The position numbers and the translations under genes were made by a program. This document shows positions 37,165 to 49,640 of a DNA stretch of 64,000 nt, piece by piece; the first letter of the stretch is position 1, and each line of letters begins with the position of its first letter. This DNA comes from Stramonita haemastoma (taxonomy: Eukaryota; Mollusca; Gastropoda; Neogastropoda; Muricidae). The stretch lies in contig CM060317.1 of NCBI GenBank assembly GCA_030674155.1, positions 83,801,041 to 83,865,040 of the forward strand. The letters run 5' to 3'. The notes under the pieces are model-generated. The model ran no database searches. It saw only the letters and a list, made by a program, of their open reading frames with translations, and was not told where the DNA came from.

Positions 37165-37512
37165 GAGGACAGAGCATGTATAACAGAGGTGGCAAAGAAC
37201 AGAGCATGTATAACAGAGGTGGCAAAGAACAGAGCAATGATACAGTGCATATACAGAGGTGGCAAAGACAGAGCATGTATCGATCAGACAGAGGATAGGA
37301 CAAAGGACAGAGCATGGTATAACAGAGGTGGCAAAGGACAGAGCATGGATAACAGAGGTGGCAAAGCACAGAGCATGTTGATAACAGAGGTGGCAAAGAC
37401 AGAGCATGTATAACAAGTGGCAAAGGAAGGCATGTACGAGTGGGAAAGGACAGAGCATGATAACAGAGGTGGCAAAGCACAGAGCATGTATAACAGAGGT
37501 GGCAAAGGACAT
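37165..37512 (+). repeat. Minisatellite, 29-31 bp unit, about 11 copies
   Basis: Units contain ACAGAGCATGTATAACAGAG and GGTGGCAAAG. Copies near 37215-37310 and 37400-37460 have lost parts of the unit, giving short and long variants. All translated frames are repeat artefacts. Confidence 0.96.
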
Positions 37513-37753
37513 ACAGACACTACTCCACGGCCTCTGTGCACCAGACCAGCAGCGGGGTAAAGGGGTGGAAGAGATGGATGGCAGAGGAAGCCTGCAGGAC
37601 TGGGGGCTTCAGTCTGGCTGCATGAGGACAGAGGGGAGAACTGGCAGCACAGTTCTCCACACCTCTCTCTTCTGTCAAAGAGCATTAGTGTGAATCGAGA
37701 TTTATGTAATAATAACCCTGGTCTAGAAAAGCCTTGCTGTTGATCTGTCTGTT

Positions 37754-38321
<568 letters not shown>

Positions 38322-38558
38322 GTAAATTTTGTCATCCGGTCCCATGGGCATGAATAGCCTACTCTTCTCTTCTCACATGGGCCTCAGTCAATATTCTCTT
38401 CCTATGAGCTTTCTGTGGAGCGGAATCAGTGCTTATGCGGACTCCAGAGAAAAAATGTCTTTGCACCAGTGTCTGGGTGGTAGCTCTACCTCAGCCCCAA
38501 TCCTGGGCCCTCAAATCGCAAGCGCAATGCCCTAACCACTGGGCTATCCTGCCCCCTG
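38322..38558 (-). mobile_element. SINE family A copy retaining a tRNA-like head
   Basis: The minus-strand head at 38524-38558 reads GGGGGCAGGATAGCCCAGTG then GTTAGGGCATTGCG, a tRNA box A context. The central part runs to GTCATCCGGTCCCAT at 38334. The 3' end is missing, the reverse of the usual truncation. Confidence 0.8.
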
Positions 38559-38995
38559 ATTTTCAGAGTGAAGAACAGTGGGAAAGAGGAAGGAAGGACA
38601 GCAGCCAACCAGCCTGCTGGCACCTTTCATCCCTGGTATGATTCCTGTCACAATTCCTACTGGCCCAGCAGTCAGCTTTGGGAATAACCGCCTTCATAGA
38701 GCCTCCACGGACCAATTGCAGAGGGGAAGACAAGAACAGAGAACAGGAAAACCAGGACTTTTTGTTTCTTTTTTTTCTCTTTCAGTCTCTGTGGCAATAA
38801 TGTTGTGGGTGTATCTAAGACAAACTAAACTGGGTGGTGGTGGTCGGTGGTGTGGGTGGGTGGGTGAGAGGATGAATATGAGGATTACAGTGTGTAGCCA
38901 ATGGTTCATTTCATGTGTGTGACAACTATTTCCTCTGCTTCTATCAGCTTGGTTGGCTGTGATTTCCTTTCTCCCATTGTCCGTAGCTGTCAATC
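38559..38995. other. Unique sequence, no gene recognised
   Basis: A 114-codon frame at 38578-38922 crosses GGTGG words and has no recognised domain. Confidence 0.45.
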
Positions 38996-38999
38996 AGAA

Positions 39000-39190
39000 T
39001 AGCTCTCTCTGTCTGTCTGTCTATCTGTTTATCTGGCTGTCTGTCTGTCTGTCTATCTGTCTGCATCTCTCTCTGTCTCTCTCAGTTAACTTGAAACTAT
39101 CAGTTGCGATTATTAAGGATAGTCCCTACACAGGACAAGGGCCGGAGGAAAAATGTAGGTCAACACTTATCTACAACCCTTGGGAATAAA

Positions 39191-39273
<83 letters not shown>

Positions 39274-39285
39274 CCTCCCTCCCTC
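39000..39285. repeat. GTCT block and CT microsatellite
   Basis: GTCT/CTAT words at 39005-39085 and a clean CT run at 39194-39270 ending in CCCT units. About 100 bp of ordinary sequence lies between. Confidence 0.95.
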
Positions 39286-39547
39286 CCTCCCCTTACATTT
39301 CAAACTCACAACAAAAAGATAGGGGAAAAAACAAAAACAAAAACAAAAAAGCTCGGAAACATGGCCAGCAATTAGAACAACTCTGAGCTTCTTTAGGCAA
39401 CATGCTCCAGCCACAATAGCCCTGACAGCTACAGTAGAACGCCATTAGGAAAGTAAAAACAAACCTCATTCTTTATTCCTCGCAACTATTTTGTAAACTC
39501 GCCCTGCTCTATGAAAACACTTACATATTTATAACCTTTAATTCCTC

Positions 39548-39620
39548 CACGATTCTCAAGTGTGATGAGTGAGGTATTGTGTGTATTCTGAATGACCCCC
39601 AGGGTGTTTAATTTAAGGTG
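39548..39620 (+). repeat. Dispersed repeat K, copy 3
   Basis: CGATTCTCAAGTGTGATGAG, then a TTCTGAATGACCCCCAGGGT block and GTTTAA, in the same order as at 13924-14045. Confidence 0.65.
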
Positions 39621-39912
39621 GAGAACGTTCATCGACAGTATAGTGATACTTGAGAGTTGTGTACAGATCGAGGGTTCTGTTCTTGGAATACCATCACAGC
39701 AATTTGTTGTTGTTTTTCTTAGGTTTATTCTGTCATTTAGTTTACAGGTGAATTGATTCAAAGGTTATCTTAGAGCATTCTATTGTGAAGCGTGAGAGTC
39801 GGTGTATTTTCTTGATGCTTGTTTGACTACTGTGACTAGGCAACAAGAACCTGTGTTTTGACTTGTTTACGCACACAACATACACATGCTCGTAAGCGCG
39901 CGCACAGGAATA

Positions 39913-40080
<168 letters not shown>

Positions 40081-40690
40081 GGGTGAGAGCAGTGTCATAC
40101 AGACAGAAAGACAGATCAAGAGAGTGACAGTATAACATTTATTTTCCATTTTTAAAAAGTAGTATGTACAAATAGAACAGGTCTTTTTATTCTGCTCAAA
40201 CAGAAAAGGAATCCGTGATATCAACGAAATAATTGAAAATATCTGAGATTGATAATTAGATTATAAAAACATCATCAGGAAAATGCAAATACAATACATA
40301 TGCAAATTACCTAAACGAAATCATTGATAACAAATAATTATTTTCTTTTGTAAGAAAGTGGGAAAAGAAACAAAACAGACAATTGATAAAAAAAAAAAAC
40401 AGACAGACAAGCAAACAAGAAAAACAACAACAGTAGATATGTGTTAGATTGAATAAATGGAATATTCACGATAAGAAGACATTGAAGGAACGAAAGAATT
40501 ACAGGTCCCCAAACAAGACACGAAGAATAAAAGCTTGCAAGAATGAAGGCGTACAATAACTTCCTCTCGCCCACCCCTCAAAGTATTGTTGCTGAAAATT
40601 AAGTTATTCCTTACACACCAGAGAATTGATCAGAAGAGAAACAAGACAAATTGAAAGAAAATAATTGTGCAGAAAATGCAACAACAACAA
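40081..40690. other. AT-rich unique sequence
   Basis: No gene recognised. An A run of 12 at about 40389-40400. Confidence 0.5.
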
Positions 40691-40796
40691 AAAGTGTGTG
40701 TGTGTGTGTGTGTGTGTTCGTGCGTGCGTACGTGTGTGTGTTATAGCGTGCATGCGTGCATACGTGTGTGTATATATGCGTGTGTGCGTGTGTGTG

Positions 40797-40890
<94 letters not shown>

Positions 40891-40892
40891 AA
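40691..40892. repeat. GT, GCGT and GA compound microsatellite
   Basis: GT to 40718, GC-containing GT words to 40800, then a GA run of about 80 bp. Confidence 0.96.
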
Positions 40893-41368
40893 CAGGGATG
40901 GAGATGGATTGGGGTGAGAGGGGGAGTAACTTGGCATCAATTGCTTTTTCATCTTTACGATTATCTACCCAGTAGTCTAGGGGACCATTGGGACACCTCC
41001 CTACATGTTGCAATCAGCTCTGGGTGTAGGAGGCTCTGGCTGTTGGTTTCTGGCCCTTGCACTCTACCTGGTAGGGTGGACAGACATCACTGGTCCTCAG
41101 CCATCTCCTAAATCTCTCACGTGTTGGCTCCAAGCGCCACACCCTGGGCTATCTCATCTCATTAGGCGTGCTGAACCACGTGAGGGAGTGATGCTAATAT
41201 AGCATTACTGGGCGATTGACCTCCACGATACAGGTTACCGGCCAAGGCGGATGAAGTTCCCTGGAACTCAACGCCTATGTGTTCGAGGCCAAAGCCTTGA
41301 TGGAGGACATCGGCTGTGGTCTGGCATGAAGAGGGATGGGTTCCGCCATGAAACACTGCCCAAGACAC
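40893..41368. other. Moderate-GC unique sequence, no gene recognised
   Basis: Texture suggests an old element, but I find no second copy in the window and no protein motif. Confidence 0.4.
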
Positions 41369-41520
41369 CCTACATGAATGTGAAAATCACATCAAACACT
41401 ATCACCAAACGCACGCACTACATCTTGCTCACTCGCACATATTGCAAAACTGCATGTACAACGGGACTGCGTGTAAAATAAATCCCTTGAGTGCTTATTC
41501 CTTTCTCGTTAAAATAAAAT
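41369..41520 (+). mobile_element. SINE family A, strongly decayed copy
   Basis: A weak central block, then GCAAAACTGCATGTACAACG, a GGGACTGCGTGTAAAATAAA block and GAGTGCTTATTCC follow the SINE A 3' half in order. Confidence 0.55.
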
Positions 41521-41577
41521 GATTTAATTCTTTTGGAAAATCCCAACCTAACTGTGCTACAATTGATAAGAAACCTA

Positions 41578-41851
41578 AGGTAAAGGTAAATGTGCCCCAT
41601 AATTACATGATGGTAGGGGTGCGAGGCATCAGAGACCTCAGCTTATCTAGGGGCCAGCATATTGAGGGCGGCACCCATCTCCTCTTCCTCGCTGCTTTAC
41701 CTTCCCTGACCCTAAAGAGGGCAAGTATTCATTGACAGCTGGGGGAACTGGGGGAACTGAACTGTAGCTAAGGCGCGCAAACGGTCACCCATCCAGTTGG
41801 TAACCACGCTCGACGCTGCTTAACCTTGGCTAGAGCAAGTGGTCTGACCAC
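41578..41851 (-). mobile_element. SINE family D (tRNA/5S-headed), copy 2
   Basis: The minus strand has the best preserved 5S-like segment: GGTTAAGCAGCGTCG, then GTGGTTACCAACTGGATGGG and TGACCG (41773-41833). The tRNA head is truncated at GTGGTCAGACCACTTG-like sequence. The body continues to GGGCACATTTACCTTTACCT on the minus strand. Confidence 0.85.
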
Positions 41852-42053
41852 AGATTTTTGCCATGAACTATTTTCACATAATTATGTTGTTGTTCTTCAA
41901 TTTAACGTCTATTCACAATCAGTGATATTAGACACAAAAAGACAAACAATTCAGAGAAAAGGACTGTCTAACAACTATAACCATAATACAATGAAGTAAT
42001 TGAATTAACACATCAAGTAACTGTATAACTAATGTAACTACAACAGAATAAAA

Positions 42054-42055
<2 letters not shown>

Positions 42056-42132
<77 letters not shown>
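42056..42132. repeat. TA microsatellite
   Basis: About 76 bp of uninterrupted AT. Confidence 0.99.
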
Positions 42133-42137
<5 letters not shown>

Positions 42138-42482
42138 ATACAATATACAATGTCGAGAACTATACCATGGTGGGCAGAATGCCTTTGCTTAAAATCAATG
42201 AATGACACATTTACTTGCACTATAACAAATTACTAACACAACTCTCTTTCAACAACATAGCAATTTCACAGAGCAATTTACAATTATTCAAAACTAATTA
42301 TTAAACTAATTCACATAATTATGCTAAACATCCAATCCTCTTTTCTGGACCACAAAAAGCTATTATTAACACACCGTCAAATGTGATTTGATAGTGCAAC
42401 ATTTTCCATTTTCATACATACTATGCAAAATGCCCTGCATCCATAACATGCATTTTTTTTTATTGTCAAGCTATTTTTCACA
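42133..42482. other. AT-rich unique sequence
   Basis: No gene recognised. Confidence 0.5.
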
Positions 42483-42602
42483 GAGGCAGACAGACCAGTG
42501 TCAGACTTCATCTGTGCCCTCTGCCATAGGAACTGTCATTCCCGCATCGTACTGGCCTGCCACACCCGACACTGTGCAAGAATAAACACCCGGAGTGCAA
42601 CT
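42483..42602 (+). pseudogene. LINE ORF2 C-terminal zinc-finger remnant
   Basis: The frame reads DFICALCHRNCHSRIVL, then ACHTRHCA and a stop at 42600-42602. It fits C-x2-C-x12-H-x3-H, the short finger that closes many animal non-LTR retrotransposon polymerases (CxxCxRxCxSRIGLxxHxRxH). No polymerase is left upstream. Confidence 0.65.
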
Positions 42603-43125
42603 CCATAGCTTTCCGAGACTGGAGCGGCTGCGTACTATCTTTCACACACTCCATACACAATATCCAATCTGATGACATATCTTATTGAAGCTGTATAACA
42701 CGTAAAAAAAAGACAAAGAAAAAACACCACCCAAAAAACCCAACGGAACTACTAACACACGAGTCGATCTTTCAATTACAACCTTCCAGAAAGACAGACA
42801 TAACGTAGGATGACATCAAGGGAGGACGGTAGGAGGTGGAGGGGAGGGGGACGACAACTTGTCTTGGGTGATATAATGAGAGAGAGGGGAGGGACGGGGG
42901 GGAGGGGGTAGCTAGACTGGGGAGCGATGTTTCATGGTGAACAGAATTGCTGCCAGGAGAAATATCAGCGTCTGTGTTGTCAGCCATGAGTGACAGTCTC
43001 AATCTGATTCTCCCCTGGACAACAGCCCGAGGCAAAAAAATAACATGCAGGAATAATATACGTGTTATGTAAGCTTCTGTTTTTTTGTGTTTTTTTCATG
43101 CACTTTGAAAATAATGTTGATTATT
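42603..43125. other. Unique sequence, no gene recognised
   Basis: Purine-rich GGGAGG words at 42825-42910. No gene. Confidence 0.5.
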
Positions 43126-43178
43126 AGTGTGTGTGTGTCTGTGTGTGTTATGGGTGTGGTATGTGTTTGGGGGCGTAT

Positions 43179-43251
<73 letters not shown>

Positions 43252-43292
43252 TATGTATGTGTGTGTGTATGTGTGTGTGTATGTGTGTGTGT
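43126..43292. repeat. GT microsatellite
   Basis: GT with GTAT slips, cleanest at 43180-43250. Confidence 0.97.
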
Positions 43293-43395
43293 GTCAAGTC
43301 AAGTCAAGTCAAGTCAAAATGATCTTTATTGAGGGTAAAAGATTAAGTTTACACAACTTTTTTTCATCCTGCCCTCACAAAAAAAATCATCTAAA
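43293..43395 (-). mobile_element. LINE-like 3' end, family M copy 1, TTGAC tail
   Basis: On the minus strand a GTGAGGGCAGGATG block, TAATCTTTTACCCTCAATAA and AGATCATTTTGACTTGACTT end in four TTGAC units (43295-43316 on the plus strand). Resembles 54775-54885. The ATAAAGA word fits a 3' end signal. Confidence 0.65.
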
Positions 43396-43439
43396 TTGAC
43401 TTCTAAAACAATCAAAGACAAATATCAACCTTTGTTTAT

Positions 43440-43690
43440 CTCTCTGTGTGTGTGTGTATGTGTGTGTGTGTGCTGTGTGTTGTGTGTGCGTGTGTGTGTG
43501 TGTATGTGTGTGTGTTGTGTGTGTGCTCTGTATGTGTGCATGTGTGTGTGTGTGTGCGTGCGTGCATAAGTGTCTGTGTGTGTATCTGTCTGTCTCTGTG
43601 TGTATGCGTGAGTGTGAGTGCGTGTGTATCTGTCTCTGTGTCTAGTCTGTCTGTCTGTGTCTCTGTGCGTGCACGCGTTTACAAGCGTGT
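43440..43690. repeat. Degenerate GT/GTCT microsatellite
   Basis: GT words with TGC, ATGT and GTCT slips. Confidence 0.94.
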
Positions 43691-43762
43691 AAATAGATGT
43701 AGAAGCAACAGTGGTACATTTTCCAAACCACCCAGGTAGAAAAAACATGTACCTATACTCTT

Positions 43763-43970
43763 CTATCTATCTATCACTTAATCTGGCGACCGTGGGGGCA
43801 CCCCTGAAGACTTGACAACCAGTTCCCTCCATTCCTCTCTCTGTTCTGCCTTTCTCAAGTTTTGTTGAGTTCTAGGCCTGTCCACTCGCTGATGCTGTCC
43901 TCCCATCTCTTCCTTGGTCTGTCTCTTTTTCTTCCTCCAGTATATTTTATTCTGTCTCTCTTGTGTCATT
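43763..43970 (-). pseudogene. RTE-type LINE 3' end with TAGA tail
   Basis: The minus strand encodes YWRKKKRQTKEEMGGQ, then QNLRKAEQREEWRELVVKSS and GVPPRSPD, then a stop and TAGA units (43763-43778). It corresponds to the last roughly 60 residues of RTE polymerases and parallels 34826-35075. A frame shift disturbs the RGRQ-W-DNI block. Confidence 0.85.
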
Positions 43971-44390
43971 CTTGAGCTAACTGATGTAAGAGACTGCTTA
44001 AGAAGAGTTCAACAGCTCGTTTTGCTGTTCTTTTTGGTCCCAAGAAATCCCATCTCTTCTATTCTGAAGAGGCGTTGTATATTTCACTAGGCTCCAGAAT
44101 AAAAAGAAACCTGACGCTGAAATTTTCAGAAAACGTGATCACTGATAAAAGGTTGCGTGTTGCTTGTTTTTAATTGAATTCCATTTCTGTTCTGTTCAAA
44201 TCAGTTTTTATGGTTAGTTAGACACTCTGCATTGCCTTTATCTCTGCCTGCATCTATTAAAACTGTCCTTTTGACGTGGATGTTTTGTTGCTGTTTTGCT
44301 GTTGTTATTTTTTTGATTGGCGTCTGTTTTCATTTTTGTGTTCAGTCCTTTTTTGGTTTCTGTCTCTCTCTCTATGCCCGTTTCCAATTT
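43971..44390. other. T-rich unique sequence
   Basis: No gene recognised. Confidence 0.5.
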
Positions 44391-44640
<250 letters not shown>

Positions 44641-45480
44641 ACAGTCAGTTGGGGGTGTAAACCAATAATTATGTATCCTGAAATTCCCATAGATAATGGT
44701 TTATGACGCGTTTTATTTTGTTTTTAATTTTGTTGTTCAGATTCTCCTTGTAGTGGCTCATGCTGCTTAAGCTGCTTTTGTCGTGTTGGCATTGTTGGTG
44801 CTGCTGCTGCTGCTGTACGTCAGTCCATGACTCTAAAATAAAAACATTAATGTTTTAACCCCAAGTATGCTGCTGCTGTTTCTGATGCTGCTGCCCAATC
44901 TATGAATCTACAAGAAATCATTCATGTTTTGTTTTTTTACCTTTTTTTGTATTCTGCTGCTGCTTGATGAGAAAACAATAATATTTTTGACTGTTGTCAT
45001 TTCATGTGACAGCCATTTATTACAGAAGAATTGTGCAGAGGCTGGAGGCTAGTTTGATTTTGTTTTTTTACCAGAACAGATAAACAACATTCATTTAGAG
45101 ATTTAACGAAGGGAAAGGAGTCGATAATTTTTATCACAACCCATTTCCATGACTACATATTTGTCACTGTCGTTAACTCTAAACACGTGCTACCATTCAT
45201 ATAAATTTGCCTGACAGCGGCTAATCCCCAAACTGATGATGGAGAATCGCTCCATAAATTGGATGCTTAAGCAAACAAAAACAGACACACAAAAAACAAA
45301 TGAAAGAATTAGTTTTATTCGAATGGAAGGACCCATAAAAATGACAGGACATCATTTGTTTTCCAGGGAGATTCTGAAAGTGGCAGCGACTGAGTGCAGA
45401 AAATGAAGTAAAAGAGGCAGTAGTGAAAGCTCCTATAGCATTGCTTTAAAAGCCTAATCAAACGAACTGTTTGGGGACCA
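44641..45480. other. Unique sequence, no gene recognised
   Basis: A short GCT run (44799-44814). Otherwise AT-rich. Confidence 0.5.
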
Positions 45481-45483
45481 TGT

Positions 45484-45752
45484 GGGGACGTGATAGCTCA
45501 GTGGTCAGAGCACTCGCTTTCCCACAGCTAAGGTTGAGCGGTATCGAGCGTGGTTACCAGTTGGATGGGTGACTGTTTGCGCGCCTTGGCTTCAGTACAA
45601 TCCCACAGTTCACCCAGCTGTAAATGGGTACCTGCCCTCTTTAGGGTCAAGGAGGGTAAAGCAGCGAGGGAGAGGAGATGGGCGCCGCCCTGAATATGCT
45701 GGCCCCTAGAGAAGCTGAGGTCTCTGACGCCTCGCTCCCCTACGACCACACC
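45484..45752 (+). mobile_element. SINE family D (tRNA/5S-headed), copy 3
   Basis: Plus strand. The tRNA box A TAGCTCAGTGGTCAGAGC lies at 45493-45510. The 5S-like segment is at 45528-45580 (AAGGTTGAGCGGTATCGAGC, then TGGTTACCAGTTGGATGGGT and GACTG). The body includes CCTGCCCTCTTTAGGGTCA and GCTGGCCCCTAGAGAAGCTG. The 3' tail is missing. It shows the head-to-5S junction most clearly. Confidence 0.9.
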
Positions 45753-45999
45753 TTTTTTCATCATATTCTGGGCTTTGAAACCAGTTTGGTTCCAGTGAAA
45801 CCAGCAGGGCTGGTCTTTGAGTGCCAGCTTCTGAACATAGTGAATGTGGAATACAAGGCTTAGCGTGGTAGAATGATACACGAGGGAATAATACATGCAA
45901 TGAAGAACTACACGAACACAACTGGTGCATTCCAAATCACACATGCAAGCGTGGTGTGTGCACGTACACGCTCCTTCATGCACAAGGGGAGCGAGGGGG

Positions 46000-46176
<177 letters not shown>

Positions 46177-47620
46177 ATGAAATGAAAATACATCATACAG
46201 AGAAACGAACAAGCATACACCTCGCTGGCTTTTTTCATTCAGTCCTCTCAACAAAAAAAGAAGAAAGAAATAACACAAATATAAATATCAACCTACATAT
46301 ATCAATATTTGAAGCAAAAACTACAAAAAATGTAAATGAATAATACATATCTACATATTATGTAAATGGCATGAACATGAATATTGGGAACCGGTATTTT
46401 TTTAAGGAAAAGAAGAAAAGTTATCAAGAAAGAGAACGAAATAATAGAGAGAGATAGAGAGAGAGACAGAGAGAGAGAGAAGAGATAGAGACACAGAGAG
46501 AGGAACAAACAACGGACAACAACCAATCATGACAGAGAAAAGGGAAAAAGAACGAATATAATTAAATGCCCCAGCTTGTTGGTGAAGCAATGGAATAATT
46601 GTATACAAGTGCCTCCTCCCATTTCTATCCTCCTCCGCAAAGCTATAAATCAAATAATACTTTATTTACCAGAGAATCTATAAACGCAAAACAAACAAAA
46701 TCAAATCAAAAAAAATCATTGTTTTCTTCTTCTTCTCTTCGTCAAACGCCAGAAGCAACTATTGCTGTCATTTGAGCGAAAATCCGTGCGCTGCCATTAA
46801 GCGCCTGACAAGTCAGCCCGCACATTCGACTTTGATATGGGAGAGAACATTTCTTTGTTATCACCACAGACAAACGAAGCACTTAATCACAGAGGAAAGA
46901 AAAATTACTCATATGCACAATTGAGAGATATAAAAGTAAAATATGAAAACTTTTAGTGCAAACATGAGTTCTGTACATTCATAAAGTAGTTTTCAGTTGT
47001 CTTAATTGCTTCCAACCCAGGACTGTTTTGACTGACAACAAAAAGTTCACCTTCTTATTCACTTTTTAATGCTTCAGGTTTTCTTGTAAACATTGTCTTC
47101 TAGCTTAACTTTTGGTGTCATGGAGTGCTGCTTAAGAACCAGCCCCTTCTTTCATTCTAAAATGCAAAGGAAGAGATGGCAATGATCTGATCCAGAGGAT
47201 GAACACGGCTGCCGGGTCATGGCACTCTCCCATGGATTTCTCTGGACATTGACTGGATAAATCACTTGAATGATGCAAAAGATCAATCAGAGATCAAAGA
47301 GCAATTAAACAGACGCATTCGAATCTGATAAAAGCGCTTTGTATTTTCTAGAGACATGAAGTGAAGATTGGGCAAAGGGTGTGTGTGTGTCTGCTGTGAG
47401 GGTGCTACATGTTGATTCAAGCCAATAAACGTGACAGTGCGGAAAGCAAGGCGGGGAGGAAAGCGGTGATTCATTAGATAGAAGCCTCTTTAGCATTGTT
47501 CTTTGCAGTGGAAAATGATAAGCCATCTGACATGGTAGCACGCAACCCAAAGCAAGTTTGTCGTCTTTGTCTTGTTTGTGACTCTTTTTTTTTATACTTC
47601 CTCTTCCTGTAATTGTTGTT
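46177..47620. other. Long AT-rich stretch, no gene recognised
   Basis: About 1.4 kb with one interrupted GA block (46440-46502). No exon, RNA or repeat family recognised. Confidence 0.5.
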
Positions 47621-47678
47621 GTTGTGTGGTGGTGGTGGTGGTGGTGGTGGTGGTGGTGGTGGTGGTGTGGGGGCGGCG

Positions 47679-47714
<36 letters not shown>

Positions 47715-47726
47715 GCTGCTGATGCT

Positions 47727-47768
<42 letters not shown>
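47621..47768. repeat. TGG, GCT and GAT triplet blocks
   Basis: TGG (47627-47666), GCT (about 47681-47720) and GAT (47727-47766) in series. Three different triplets expanded side by side. Confidence 0.97.
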
Positions 47769-47876
47769 GCTGATAGGCTATGTTGATGATAGTAAGTGTT
47801 TTGTTTTGGCTGTATGGTGTAGTGGTGTGAAAGTGGAATTGTAATGTTTTTTTTTGTTTTTGTGTTGCTTGCCGCT

Positions 47877-48050
47877 ATTTTTCTTCTTTTTCTTCTTCTT
47901 CTTCTTCTTCTTCTTCTTCTTCTTCTTCTTCTTCTTTTCTTCTTCTTCTTCTTCTTCCTATTCTTTTTCTTTTTCTTTGCAATTTTTTGTTTCCAATTCC
48001 TTTCTTCGTAATTCTTCTTCTTTGTGGTGAAGTGGCAGTAAGTAGCAGCT

Positions 48051-48122
<72 letters not shown>
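47877..48122. repeat. TTC array followed by a TAG array
   Basis: TTC to about 47957, TTTCTTTGCAATT-type variants and a TTCGTAATTCTTC trace (48003-48020), then TAG from 48050 to 48121. Confidence 0.97.
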
Positions 48123-48254
48123 TGTTTTTGCTTGTCTTATGTTTATCAGTGTTTGACACTGCGGTTAACTCGTTGTACTTGAGTAATCTTTATATACCTA
48201 GGATAGTTGTTGTCGTTTTAGTGTAGTTGTGTATAGATGCGCGCCAGTACTATT

Positions 48255-48370
48255 TCTTTATTCATTTTTTTTATTCATTCATTTATTTATTTGTCTATGT
48301 ATTTATTTATTTATCATTTACTGTTTATTCATTTATTCATTTATATATTTATTTATCATTTAATCAGATT
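48255..48370. repeat. ATTT/ATTC low-complexity block
   Basis: TTTATTCATT words of irregular order. Confidence 0.85.
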
Positions 48371-48585
48371 TTTTTTATTCTTTTATATCAAGGATAACAT
48401 ATAACAACATGTGCTTTTTTCATCCGGGCCCCGTGTATATGCAGTTTTGTTAAAATTTTGTCATCTGTTCCCACCGGCACACAATGGCCTACTCTTAGAA
48501 AACGGAACAGTTTTTAACGTGTGCAAGATGTTCTGCTGCGTTGCACACGGGCCTCGGTTTATAGTCTCATCCGAAATACCGCTAC
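48371..48585 (-). mobile_element. SINE family A, 5'-truncated copy
   Basis: Minus strand. ATCAAGGATAAC, GGGCCCCGTGTATATGCAGT, CTGTTCCCACCGGCACACAA and GGGCCTCGGTTTATAGTCTC are in SINE A order. The head is absent. Confidence 0.88.
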
Positions 48586-48609
48586 TGCCGGCATCTTTTC
48601 GCTAAGTCT

Positions 48610-48900
48610 ATGGAACAACTGGCCCGCATGGGAAAATGGCAAACTGTTTCCAGACTTTGTCTGTTCCAGTGACAGCACCCTTGGGCTTCAGGTTGTAGAG
48701 GGGCCATTTGGGCAGCAGAGGAGATAAAGAAAAGCCATTGACAGATTTAAAGAGAGGGAAAGAATGGGACAGTCTTATTTTTAGCCAATTCCATCGCATC
48801 AAGTTTTGCCATTGCTGTTAAACCGAAACACGTGTAACTATCAATACTGATTGGCGTGAGAATGGAATCTGTGAAAGAAAACTCTTTAGTTAACTGACGT
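48610..48900 (+). repeat. Dispersed repeat L, copy 1
   Basis: Shares CCAGACTTTGTCT, an AGTGACAG block, GCAGAGGAGATA and AAGCCATTGMC with 51390-51640 at matching spacing. Class unknown. Confidence 0.65.
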
Positions 48901-49458
48901 TATAGCAGACAAAAAATATAACAAAAAATGTGTCTTTCTGCCAATTACAGACAAGAGCATAAAAATGACTAGTCATGATAAAATCATTGCCTTATATCTT
49001 GTTATTCATTAATGCCTTAATCTTTGTACAAAGACAATAGTTGAGGTCAACGAGAGAAACGTCTTGGAAAGCTGTTAATCATAAACAGAGTGATCACAAT
49101 TAATAAAGAGTTTGAAGCCATAATCCTTGTCACTAGTTGCCGAAAGCAATACAGATGCAGCCTTAAAAAGTAAAAAGCAGAAGGACGCATCTCTCATAGA
49201 TATGGTTTAATCACAGTGTGTATGGAGTAACTCACTATTACACAGGGAAAAGAAAAGGAAATGTGTTCCTATAACTTATGCGGTCTTTACACGAGAACCT
49301 GTCGACACAACTTGGGAAAGTCAGTTAACGAAGCAGACTCTAAACTTCGCATGGGTATATCGGCAAAATTTAGAACTACCACCCAAGTAAAAGAACCTTG
49401 CAGATTTCGCTGGTGTGTCCAATTTAGTAGTTCACGACTTTGTGCTCTTGATCCTTTC
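48901..49458. other. Unique sequence, no gene recognised
   Basis: An 84-codon frame at 49261-49515 runs into the 40-bp minisatellite and is not supported as a gene. Confidence 0.45.
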
Positions 49459-49640
49459 ATGAACAGAATAATTAGAATCGCCCTATCACATCCTGTTTAT
49501 GAACAGAATAATTAGAATCGCCCTATCACATCCTGTTTATGGACAGAATAATTAGAATCGCTCTATCACATCCTGTTTATGGACAGAATAATTAGAATCG
49601 CCCTATAACACCCTTTTCATGAACAACATTCTATTCATGG
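49459..49640 (+). repeat. Minisatellite, exact 40-bp period, four units plus a decayed fifth
   Basis: Units start at 49459, 49499, 49539 and 49579. The core is AGAATAATTAGAATCGCYCT followed by ATCACATCCTGTTTAT. The first two differ by no base I can see. The last decays into ATGAACAACATTCTATTCAT. Confidence 0.97.

Noticed and set aside
37165..37512. CRISPR array
   Set aside because: Unit length is similar to CRISPR repeats, but units are head-to-tail without unique spacers and the sequence is eukaryotic.
45528..45580. A genuine 5S rRNA gene
   Set aside because: Only the internal promoter region resembles 5S. The 5' and 3' stems are absent, and the segment is embedded in a repeated SINE.
49459..49640. 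CRISPR array
   Set aside because: The whole 40-bp unit is repeated, with no unique spacers.
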